The notes below the pieces were generated by a model, which saw nothing but the letters and a program-made list of their open reading frames with translations, searched no databases and was not told where the DNA came from. Positions 10,551 through 21,440 of a DNA stretch of 64,000 bases are shown here, piece after piece. The number at the start of each line of letters is the position of its first letter. Position 1 is the first letter of the stretch. A program made the translations under genes and the position numbers. Origin of the DNA: Saposhnikovia divaricata. Its lineage: Eukaryota; Streptophyta; Magnoliopsida; Apiales; Apiaceae. The DNA is taken from assembly GCA_036435485.1 (NCBI GenBank), contig CM071600.1, positions 56,603,546-56,667,545 of the forward strand, given 5' to 3'.

Positions 10551-12447
10551 ACAATCCCGGTTGGAAGAATCACCCAAATTTCTCATGGAACCAGGGCCAA
10601 AATTTTCAATCTCCGCCACCTTCTTTTCAACCTTCTTTTCAAAGGCCCAATCAGAATTCTTACTCACCTCCAAACCAAGGACCTTTTCCAAACCCAACTC
10701 AAAATCATGGTCCTATTCCGACTCAAACACCCGCCCATCCTCCCGGCTTTCATGAGTCAGATAAGAGACTTAATTCCTTGGAAAAGAGCCTTGATGCGCT
10801 TTTAAAATCAACAACTAATTTGGCTCAATCTCAACAAGCCTTCATGCAAACCATAACTCAAGATAGGCAAATTTTGAACGCTAGTACTCAAGCCATATCT
10901 AAGTTGGAGGTTCAAGTGAGTCAGTTAGCCAACACCATGAGTGAGCGTGAGAAGAATAAATTCCCAAGTCAACCTGAGGTAAACCCTAGATTCCCCCTTA
11001 ACCAAAGACCTCCTGAAATTATTCATGCCATAATTTCCTTAAGGTCGGGGAATCAAGTTGACAATCAAGTAGGTGTCGAGTCTCCAGAAAAAGAGAAAGA
11101 GTCAAATGTTGAATCTGACCATAACATTAATCACTCAACTCCTGATTCAACAGAATCTTCTCATAAACCTTCCTCATCTTCCCAAACACCTTCTTCCTCT
11201 TCACCTACAAAATCTTCGTCTGACACTCCACTTCCAAAATCCCTGCCCGATGTGTTTAATGAGCGAGTCTTTAAGCCAAAAGCTCCGTATCCTCAAAGAC
11301 TCCTCCTTCCCAAGCAATCGGCTCAAGTAGACAAAATTTTGGAAGTTTTCAAGCAAGTCGAGATAAAATTCCTCTTTTAGATGCCGTTCAACAAATTCCT
11401 TCATATGCCAAGTGTCTAAAAGAGTTGTGTACTCATAAACGAACCACCCAAGTCCCTAAGAAATCCTTCTTGACGTCCCAAGTGAGCTCAATTCTTTCTA
11501 ACCAAATTCCCGTGAAATACAAGGACCCCGGTTGTCCAACTATTTCATGTGTCATAGGTAATACTTTCGTGGACAAGGCTTTACTTGACTTAGGTGCTAG
11601 TGTTAACTTGCTTCCTTTTTCCGTTTATCAAGCCTTAGGTTTAGGCGAGCTCAAAAAGACCAATATGACACTTCAACTTGCCGATCGTTCTATAAAAATG
11701 CCCAAGGGATTAATTGAAGATGTCTTGATTAAAATTGGCGACTTTATCTTTCCGGTTGACTTTGTTGTCCTTGAGACTCAACCCGTCATGAATCCCAAGA
11801 ACCAAATTCCTGTCATCTTAGGAAGACCTTTTCTTGCTACATCCAATGCCTTGATCAATTGTAGGAACGGTTCGATGAAACTCATTTTCGGTAACATGAC
11901 CATTGACCTTAATATTTTCAATGTAGGGAAAGAACCCAATGAGGTTTATGAACCATCAGTAGGGGTTAACGTGGTCAACAAGTTTGCCACATGGTCTAGT
12001 TTCGAGGATAGTGAAATTGAGTCTCTTCTCGTTGAGGATTTCAAAGTCAACCCTGAGTCTAATCGAGAGTATGCTGATTCGTTAAGGGATACGACTTCGG
12101 AAGAAATGTTGAGAGAGTTAGATGTGATTTGTTCTCCGTGGGAGACCAAACCCGAGATTGTTAGTAGTGAGCCCGATGTTAAGAGTCCCGTTGGACCACC
12201 GCCACCTGCATTTGACTTGATTGTTTATCATCCCGAGTTTGATCAACAGCCTTTAAGAGAAAATGAACTCTCATCTTATGTCATTCCTAGTGATTCAATC
12301 CATGACCCAACCTTCATTGTCTCTAATCTGCTTAAACAAAATGAAGAAGCCTTAAGTTGGTTTAGGATAAACACTAGTGATGCTTGTACTAACAGGTTGA
12401 ATGATCCCATGTTGCTGGAGAAAGTCTGTTCTAATCAAAATTTTTAA
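10551..12447 (+). pseudogene. gag-protease of the composite, copy 1 (5'-truncated, frameshifted)
   Basis: It starts inside gag, in the Pro/Gln-rich linker (NHPNFSWNQGQNFQSPPP), and continues through TPAHPPGFHES and a Ser-rich tract. A single-base deletion near 11368 (AGATAAAATT versus AGATAAACATT in copy 2) shifts the frame. The second frame encodes an aspartic protease: VIGNTFVDKALLDLGASVNL with the Athila-type active-site LDLGAS (about 11560-11610), and VILGRPFLAT (about 11815-11840). The C-terminal part (FEDSEIESLLVEDFKVNPES, NLLKQNEEALSW) has no known function. It ends at TAA 12445-12447, where copy 2 has CAA. The Retrotrans_gag core is missing, and no reverse transcriptase follows. Confidence 0.85.
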
Positions 12448-13804
12448 ATATGTCTTGAGCTTTTCTCGCAGCTTCACCCAAAGTTTCCCACCGGCATCGG
12501 CTAAGTCGATTTTTCTTCTTTTACCTCCCTTCGTGAAATTCAGGTATGGGGGAGGATTTGTGTGTGTGAGTTGTTTTCTTTCTTGTCTTTAGAAGTTTGT
12601 CATCCTCCATCATCCCTTATCAGGTATTTTCTCCTCTCTCTTTTATTCTCGTTCATTTTGCATACACTGAGGACAATGCATGATTTAGGTATGGGGGCAT
12701 TGCGTCGCCAGGGTTTTAGTGTAAATACATAAAAATTGAAAATCCAAAAAAATTAAAAAAATTTAAAAATCCAAAAATAGAGATATTTTAGCTTAGTTGT
12801 CCTTCCCACTCTTGAACTCTAGAACTAGTTGGTGTTGACTATTTTTCGAAAATTATATGTATAATGCCTTTAGATAATTTGAACGTAGCCAATTAAGATT
12901 TTCCTCACGAAACTTGTGTCGAACAAATTTTTGCTTAAAAGTCCAAGACGGCACATTTGCACAAGACCCTTGATGGAAAAATTGTATAGGAATGTTATTC
13001 GATACCTGAGAGAGAACCCACATGTTAGAACAATGTCGAATCAAACCTTTGCGAATATTGGTTCCTAGAGTGTCAAAAAAAAAAGAGAGTCAATAAATGT
13101 TTGTAATTGTAGAGTGCTAGTGTAATTCTGTGATAATAAATTCTTAGTAGGGAAATCGGCTAGGTTGGGCTCATTGATAACCCGAGTAAGTAAGTCCGAG
13201 GGGACTTTGTGCCTAGCAACCTAAGGTCCCTTGTGATCTGGGATTGTTGACCTAAAACTCGCTAAATGGGTATCGATGCAAAAGTCTTTTGGGACCTCAA
13301 CCATTGCACCATCGGTCTAACTGCTAAGAACGTGAAGTTTGGCTAGATACTTGTTTTGATAGAGATTGGGTCAGTTCAATATTGGTTGAAAAAGAGAAAA
13401 TGTTCGTATGCAGTTAATCCATCAAAGGCCTTAAATTCACTACACACATTGGGATTTTGTGCAAATTTTTAGTCTAATCATGTGGATTGTGGGAACCTAT
13501 AACTTGGCTATCATTAGAATGATCTTTAAGGCATATATTTTCCTACAAAATTTTTTTGACACCAATGAAAGCTAGATATAAAGAGGAAAGTTGGATGCTT
13601 GCTGATTATCTCAAAGATTTTATGGGTATATCTTCTGTAAACCCTTAGGAGACAGCACTCCTCCTGTAGAGATCGTCTATAGGTTTAACGGGTTGGTAAA
13701 CCTAAAATTATCCGTGACTCCTACGACAGTGAGTATAGGCTTTTCATTCTGCATTTTTCTTTTTGTTTTACTCGACGACGAGCAAAAGATAGGTGTGGGG
13801 CATT
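12448..13804 (+). other. 3' untranslated region of composite copy 1, ending in the polypurine tract
   Basis: About 1.36 kb, non-coding. AGGTATGGGGG-type boxes are at 12542-12556 and 12687-12701. The terminal tract AGGTGTGGGGCATT is at 13791-13804, directly before LTR 2. It is slightly decayed relative to AGGTATGGGGGCATT before LTR 3. The sequence is highly similar to 20142-21440. No gene found. Confidence 0.78.
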
Positions 13805-16236
13805 TGATAAGTGCATAATTTTGTATATTTTTATTACCTATTTATTGCTTGGAATCGTATTTTGATAAATTATTTTGTTGCATTTCAGGAAATTTCGAGA
13901 AAAATGAAGAAATGGCAAAATAAAGAAATAAATGACAAAAGAAGAAAAAGAAGGATCAAAACAAGAAGAAAAGGAAAAGCAAGGGGGGTGGTGCATATTT
14001 TTACCAAACAAAATGGATGGCCAAGATTTAGCCAACACTAAACTAAATCAAGGGCCAAGATTCACCCACACCTACCTAAACCCTAAAATTTTCCTATAAA
14101 TAGGCTTCAATTCTTCACTTGTAAAAACACCATTACCTTACATACAAAAACTAGATTGTAGTAGTTGTAATTTTCTATTTTTCATGTAAACACTCTTTAT
14201 TTTTATGCAAATTTCAAGTTTCATTTGATTTCTTGCACTTCTCTTTCATTTCTCTCCTTGTTCTTTATTTCGTTATTTTCGTAAATTCTCGGGTGGATAA
14301 AGTAGCAACGCTAACCACACAGGATTGAAAGTATCGATTTAAAGAATTTGTTTTCGTAATTTTAATTCTCGTTTTAATATTAATTACGCCACTTTAAATT
14401 TCAATTTTATTGCGGGATTTTATAACTGTTAATTGTAGATTTAATTTTTTTTCTGTTTTATATGCTAGTGTAAAAAAAATATATACACACAAAATATTAA
14501 TTATAATTTTCAGTATTATTTTCCTGTCTCTTTGTTTGTTAATTCGAAGCAAAAAAAATTTCCTCCCCTGTTTCCCATTTTTTTCAGCCCCGGTTCTTAT
14601 CCCTCTCCCACTCTCTCCTTCCTCCCCTTCTTCTTCGTTTAATTCACAGCCCCAACCTCTCTTCTCCTTTCCCCACAAAATGTCTCTCTTTCTCTCCCCT
14701 CACGAACCAGTTCGCACCCAATTCCCCTCCTTCCCTTCAGTTCACTACAAATCAACCAAACCCATCTCCCCTTACCCGATCTTTTTCCTTTCTCTTTGCC
14801 GCAAAACCATCACACCCACTTCCCTTTTCGTTGATTTAAATTCGTTTTTGGTCATTGAATTTGTTCCTGTGAATTTCGGTGTGAGTGTTTTAAATCATTG
14901 GTGTTCAAATATTGGGGTTTGAGATTACACGGTCTTGCTGTTGATTATTGTTTAGAATTTCGGTTGTGGTTTCTGTTAGTTATGATTTCAAATGGGTGTG
15001 GCTGCCAAGTGGAATCGTTTTATGTTTGGAACGGGATTGTATTGTTTGATGTTCGAATATGCTGATTTTTCTGAGATCGATGTTTTAATGTCACCTGGTT
15101 TTTGGGTTTTTGTTAGAAGTTGAATTCTGTTTTGAGTCGCTGCTTGCGTGCTTGATTGTCATTGTGATGAAAGTTGCTAGATGTGTTGTTGTTCGGTGCT
15201 AAATTTATGAGGCTAAGTCGAGCATAGATCTAGGTTGTTCGTTGATGTGTATTTGTTCGATTGGGTGTTGCTGTATTGCTGTTTGTTTCGCTGGTTTAAT
15301 CATTGTTTTGAGTTCAGTTGTATAAAATCAAGTTATTGTGTAGTACTGAGTTGGGCTTTCTTGTCCAAATTATGTCAAGTTGTGGTCTGTTTGGTGTTTT
15401 CTGAGTTCGTTTACTGCGTGTGCTTCGTTCTTGTTTGCTGCGTTTATTCGATTTTGTTTGGCGTTTGATTATCGGAATTTGATGAGTTTACTGTGGTTTA
15501 TACCGAGTCGACTCAGTGTTGAGTAACCAGAATTGTCGAGTTAGACTATTTTAATGTCGTTGTTTACTGATTTCACGTTTTGATTCTAAGTTTAATTAGC
15601 GAGTTCTGTTAATAAAATTTTCTATAAATAAATTTCGTTCTTTTAATTTATAAAACAGCAATTTAATTGTTTCACTTTCAATTTTAATTGGTTAGGATAA
15701 ATAGAATCGATTTTAAATTTTTTTTACTAGTAAAAATGTAAAATCATAATTTTTTCGAAATCCAAGTTTAATTTGATTTTAGAATTTTATTTTATTTGAA
15801 TGATCTATTTTTCTTCACTTTTAATTAAATTAATTTAGAAATAGAAAAGTAGATAAATTCCCTTTTAAATAAAAATCAATTTAAATTTAAATAGTAAAAT
15901 GCAAAAATTCAGTTTTGTTTGTTAAAATAGATTAATTAAATTTTCCTAAAAATTGTGTAAATTTTCTTTTACAAATTAAATAGTTTTTCTATTTTTAATC
16001 CTTAAATTTTAGCTTTTAATTAATTAGTTTAAAAATAGAATAATAATAAAATGTTTTTTTAAATAGTGGTTTTCTTTTAGTTTCAAATCAAAATATTTCA
16101 AAACCAAATTGTCCTAATTCGCCTAAGTTAAAAATTAAGGAACGCGAAATAAAATTATTCCGTGTGGATTGAATCATAAATACTAAAACGAGATCGTGCG
16201 CTTGCGATATTTAATTGTCATGTTTTCGGAACATCA
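13805..16236 (+). repeat. LTR 2 (middle LTR) of the composite
   Basis: 2432 bp, TGATAAG...ACATCA. The TATA box is at 14095-14102. A CT-rich tract lies at 14560-14790. It contains the uninterrupted target of the nested element near 14740. Against LTR 3 it shows about 30 substitutions by eye plus small indels, including loss of a 19-bp segment near 14163 that LTRs 1 and 3 retain. Open frames at 14410-14922 and 15235-15468 are LTR sequence without recognisable protein. Confidence 0.93.
14095..14102 (+). promoter_or_regulatory. TATA box of LTR 2
   Basis: TATAAATAGGC context, identical in LTR 3. Probable core promoter for transcription of the second internal region. Confidence 0.62.
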
Positions 16237-16242
16237 AGTTTT

Positions 16243-16260
16243 TGGCGCCGCTGCCGGGGA
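16243..16260 (+). other. Primer-binding site (tRNA-Asp type), composite
   Basis: TGGCGCCGCTGCCGGGGA, 6 bases after the LTR end ACATCA. Complementary to the tRNA-Asp 3' end with one mismatch. It supports the Athila assignment. Confidence 0.9.
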
Positions 16261-17306
16261 ACTTAATTATTTTTCACGCCTTAATATTTAATTTTTCGGA
16301 TTAGTTTTATTTCTTGCCTTAATTTTTTATTTCATTTTTTTAGGGAAGCGTGAAATTTCGGGACTCTTCTCTCGGAGCGTGGAAAAATGGGAATTCCTGG
16401 AAGCGTGCTTCGGTAACCCGTATCTCACTCTTTTCATCTTTTTATTTTTTAGAAAATCACAAAAAAAATAAAAAAATCAAAAATAAAAAAATTAGCTAGT
16501 AAATACATAATTGTTGCATCATGCATTTAATCACTTAGGGCACATCATCTAGATTTTTATTTTCTTGCTTTTAATTTTTCGTACCTTATAAATTGTGGTG
16601 ATTACTGGAGGACCCAAAGGTACGTTAAATTTCTCCTTTCTTTTAGTTAAAACACGTAGTGTAAGCATCCATAATTGTTTATAGTTTTGTATATATATAT
16701 ATCGTTGTTTGTTGCATTCATTCATAAATAAATCTTAAGGGCAAAACCACATCACAAGATAAGGGGAGAGATTTCATCACTTTTTCCTTGGCCCAAAAAC
16801 AATTTAACCCATCATTTTGCATACCAAGCCTTTAATAAAATTAATTAGACGTTGGCCCCTAGGAATTTCGCGCTCAATTAGGAAGGTACCTAAGAAACGA
16901 AGTAATCATTAATTATTCCGACTCTTTGGTGTCTAGGCAAGCGAAAGCTTACCTGGCCAATTAGGATTTGGTGTCTAGGCTGGTGTTTAGCCTCTTGGCA
17001 ATGCTTGCACCTACCTGGCCAAATCGGTCCGAATAAATTCTGATTTATCGAGTTTTTGGTGGTCCTTACAGTTAGGAGCAAGGTCTGGTTTATTTTAAGG
17101 AACCCTAAATATAGGATTTTTCTTTTGATTTTTCACCCTTTCTTTTGTGTGTTTTAATTCATCGCACTTATCTGCTACGTGTTTTCCTTTCGTGGTTTAT
17201 GCGAACTACTTGGATTAGGGACAATTCTTCTAGACTAGTGAGATCATTCGAGATTTCCTCATCACCCGATTCTGAGTCTTTAGATAATTCCGAACCAGTA
17301 GTAACC
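16261..17306 (+). other. Leader between primer site and gag, composite copy 2
   Basis: About 1.05 kb, no gene. Includes a (TA)n run near 16690-16705 and segments shared with the nested element's leader (TTGTTGCATTCATTC near 16710). A frame is open from about 17145 in phase with gag, so a longer N terminus is possible, but ATG 17307 aligns with the start kept in the nested element. Confidence 0.68.
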
Positions 17307-20141
17307 ATGGCCATATCTCTTAAGGACCGTTGCTATCCCACCCGCTCCGCTCAACCCTCATGTATCACTCTTCCACCGGTTACTGGTAATAATTTTGAGA
17401 TTAAAGCCCACTTTATTAGCATGTTACCTAAATTTACCGGGAGTGAGGGTGAGGATCCGTATCTTTTCCTTCATGAATTCGAGGAGGTTTGCGCATTGCA
17501 AAAACTCCAACAACTTTCCGAGGACTCCATTAGGCTTAGACTTATCAACTTTGCTTTGAAAGAAAATGCTAAGAAATGGTTGTATAGTCTTCCCGTTAAT
17601 TCAGTTTCCACGTGGGAGGGTTTCGTAGTCATCTTTCTTAAAAAATTCTTTCCAAGCCACAAGACTACGAAATTCACGAATGAGATTAATCAATTTCGTC
17701 AAAAACACAACGAACCATTTTGGACGTGTTTTGACCGCTTTAAAAATCTTTTATCTCAATGTCCCCACCACGGAATCGAAAAATGGAGGCTCTGTAAGAT
17801 TGTGTACGAGGCCTTAGATGGTTCAACAACCGCATTGCTGGAATCTATGTGCCAAGGGAAGTTCATGGAAAAAGAAGAGGACGAAGGGTGGGAATTTTTC
17901 GAGAAATTAGCCGAAAAGACAATGTTGTGGGAATCCACTAGGGAACCAAATAAGTCTACCGAATCGTCTAGTTCATCTTCTAGGGGTTTGCATTCAATTG
18001 GAAGCAACATCGCAACCGACTCCAAGTTAGCCACCCTAACTAGACGACTCGAAGCCCTATAAACGCATAGTGGTCCCTCACACATGTCTACGTACCCAAA
18101 TCAAGGGATGCAAAGTTTCCCAGATTTTCAACAAGTCAATGCGGTGTTTCAACCCAACCCTAGGAATGACCCTTTTGCACCTACATACAATCCCGGTTGG
18201 AAGAATCACCCAAATTTCTCATGGAACCAGGGCCAAAATTTTCAATCTCCACCACCTTCTTTTCAACCTTCTTTTCAAAGGCCCAATCAGAATTCTTACT
18301 CACCTCCAAACCAAGGACCTTTTCCAAACCCAACTCAAAATCATGGTCCTATTCCGACTCAAACACCCGCCCATCCTCCCGGCTTTCATGAGTCAGATAA
18401 GAGACTTAATTCCTTGGAAAAGAGCCTTGATGCGCTTTTAAAATCAACAACTAATTTGGCTCAATCTCAACAAGCCTTCATGCAAACCATAACTCAAGAT
18501 AGGCAAATTTTGAACGCTAGTACTCAAGCCATATCTAAGTTGGAGGTTCAAGTGAGTCAGTTAGCCAACACCATGAGTGAGCGTGAGAAGAATAAATTCC
18601 CAAGTCAACCTGATGTAAACCCTAGATTCCCCCTTAACCAAAGACCTCCTGAAAGTATTAATGCCATAATTTCCTTAAGGTCGGGGAATCAAGTTGACAA
18701 TCAAGTAGGTGTCGAGTCTCCAGAAAAAGAGGAAGAGTCAAATGTTGAATCTGACCATAACATTAATCACTCAACTCCTGATTCAACAGAATCTTCTCAT
18801 ACACCTTCCTCATCTTCCCAAACACCTTCTTCCTCTTCACCTACCAAATCTTCGTCTGACACTCCACTTCCAAAATCCCTGCCCGATGTGTCTAATGAGC
18901 GAGTCTTTAAGCCAAAAGCTCCGTATCCTCAAAGACTCCTCCTTCCCAAGCAATCGGCTCAAGTAGACAAAATTTTGGAAGTTTTCAAGCAAGTCGAGAT
19001 AAACATTCCTCTTTTAGATGCCATTCAACAAATTCCTTCATATGCCAAGTGTCTAAAAGAGTTGTGTACTCATAAATGAACCACCCAAGTCCCTAAGAAA
19101 TCCTTCTTGACGTCCCAAGTGAGCTCAATTCTTTCTAACCAAATTCCCGTGAAATACAAGGACCCCGGTTGTCCAACTATTTCATGTGTCATAGGTAATA
19201 CTTTCGTGGACAAGGCTTTACTTGACTTAGGTGCTAGTGTGAACTTGCTTCCTTTTTCCGTTTATCAAACCTTAGGTTTAGGCGAGCTCAAAAAGACCAA
19301 TATGACACTTCAACTTGCCGATCGTTCTATAAAAATGCCCAAGGGATTAATTGAAGATGTCTTGATTAAAATTGGCGACTTTATCTTTCCGGTTGACTTT
19401 GTTGTCCTCGAGACTCAACCCGTCATGAATCCCAAGAACCAAATTCCTGTCATCTTAGGAAGACCTTTTCTTGCTACATCCAATGTCTTGATCAATTGTA
19501 GGAACGGTTCGATGAAACTCATTTTCGGTAACATGACCATTGACCTTAATATTTTCAATGTAGGGAAAGAACCCAATGAGGTTTATGAACCATCAGTAGG
19601 GGTTAACGTGGTCAACAAGTTTGCCACATGGTCTAGTTTCGAGGATAGTGAAATTGAGTCTCTTCTCATTGAGGATTTCAAAGTCAACCCTGAGTCTAAT
19701 CGAGAGTATGCTGATTCGTTAAGGGATACGACTTCGGAAGAAATGTTGAGAGAGTTAGATGCGATTTGTTCTCCGTGGGAGACCAAACCCGAGATTGTTA
19801 GTAGTGAGCCCGATGTTAAGAGTCCCGTTGGACCACCGCCACCTGCATTTGACTTGATTGTTTATCATCCCGAGTTTGATCAACAGCCTTTAGGAGAAAA
19901 TGAACTCTCATCTTATGTCATTCCTAGTGATTCAATCCATGACCCAACCTTCATTGTCTCTAATCTGCTTAAACAAAATGAAGAAGCCTTAAGTTGGTTT
20001 AGGATAAACACTAGTGATGCTTGTACTAACAGGTTGAATGATCCCATGTTGCTGGAGAAAGTCTGTTCTAATCAAAATTTTCAAATATGTCTTGAGCTTT
20101 TCTCGCAGCTTCACCCAAAGTTTCCCACCGGCATCGACTAA
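17307..20141 (+). pseudogene. gag-protease of the composite, copy 2 (two in-frame stops)
   Basis: One phase is open from before 17307 to 20141 apart from two nonsense codons: TAA at 18060-18062 (GAA in the nested relative) and TGA at 19077-19079 (CGA in copy 1). Order: MAISLKDR start; Retrotrans_gag core about residues 35-210 (PKFTGSEGEDPYLFLHEFEE, LINFALKENAKKWLYSLP, FFPSHKTTKFTNEINQF); Pro/Gln-rich linker; Ser-rich tract; aspartic protease with LLDLGASVNL (about 19217-19250) and VILGRPFLAT (about 19449-19478); C-terminal region ending TGID. No zinc knuckle was recognised, and no reverse transcriptase, RNase H or integrase follows. The rest is intact, so the copy decayed recently. Confidence 0.88.
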
Positions 20142-21440
20142 GTCGATTTTTCTTCTTTTACCTCCCTTCGTGAAATTCAGGTATGGGGGAGGATTTGTGT
20201 GTGTGAGTTGTTTTCTTTCTTGTCTTTAGAAGTTCGTCATCCTCCATCATCCCTTATCATGTATTTTCTCCTCTCTCTTTTATTCTCGTTCATTTTGCAT
20301 ACATTGAGGACAATACATGATTTAGGTATGGGAGCAATGCGGCGCCAGGGTTTTAGTGTAAATACATAAAAATTGAAAATCCAAAAAAATTTAAAAAATT
20401 TAAAAATCCAAAAAAAGAGATATTTTAGCTTAGTTGTCCTTCCCACTCTTGAACTCTAGAACTAGTTGGTGTTGACTATTTTTCGAAAATTATATGTATA
20501 ATGCCTTTAGATAATTTGAACGTAGCCAATTAAGGTTTTCCTCACGAAACTTGTGTCGAACAAATTTTTGCTTAAAAGTCCAAGACGGCACATTTGCACA
20601 AGACCTTTGATGGAAAAATTGTATAAGAATGTTATTCGATACCTGAGAGAGAACCCACATGTTAGAACAATGTCGAATCAAACCTTTGCGAAAATTGGTT
20701 CCTATAGTGTCAAAAAAAAAAGAGTCAATAAATGTTTGTAATTGTAGAGTGCTAGTGTAATTCTGTGATAATAAATTCTTAGTAGGGAAATCGGCTAGGT
20801 TGGGCTCATTGATAACCCGAGTAAGTAAGTCCGAGGGGATTTTGTGCCTAGCAACCTAAGGTCCCTTGTGATATGGGATTGTTGACCTAAAACTCGCTAA
20901 ATGGGTATCGATGCAAAAATCTTTTGGGACCTCAACCATTGCACCATCGGTCTAACTGCTAAGAACGTGAAGTTTGGCTAGATACTTGTTTTGATAGAGA
21001 TTGGGTCAGTTCAATATTGGTTGAAAAAGAGAAAATGTTCGTATGCAGTTAATCCATCAAAGGCCTTAAATTCACTACACACCTTGGGATTTTGTGCAAA
21101 TTTTTAGTCTAATCATGTGGATTGTGGGAACCTATAACTTGGCTATCATTAAAATGATCTTTAAGGCATATATTTTCCTACAAAATTTTTTTGACACCAA
21201 TGAAAGCTGGATATAAAGAGGAAAGTTGGATGCTTGCTGATTATCTCAAAGATTTTATGGGTATATCTTCTGTAAACCCTTAGGAGACAGCACTTCTCCT
21301 GTAGAGATCGTCTATAGGTTTAACGGGTTGGTAAACCTAAAATTATCCGTGACTCCTACGACAGTGAGTAAAGGCTTTTCATTCTGCATTTTTCTTTTTG
21401 TTTTACTCGAGGACGAGCAAAAGATAGGTATGGGGGCATT
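20142..21440 (+). other. 3' untranslated region of composite copy 2, ending in the polypurine tract
   Basis: About 1.3 kb. AGGTATGGGGGAGGA at 20179-20193, AGGTATGGGAGCAAT at 20324-20338, and the terminal tract AGGTATGGGGGCATT at 21426-21440, preceded by ACTCGAGGACGAGCAAAAGA. No coding region recognised. Confidence 0.78.

Noticed and set aside
14410..14922. Frames in the Athila-like LTRs (also 2105-2377, 22193-22579, 15235-15468, 22892-23125)
   Set aside because: They recur because the LTRs recur, have no protein domain, and differ by frameshifts between LTR copies.
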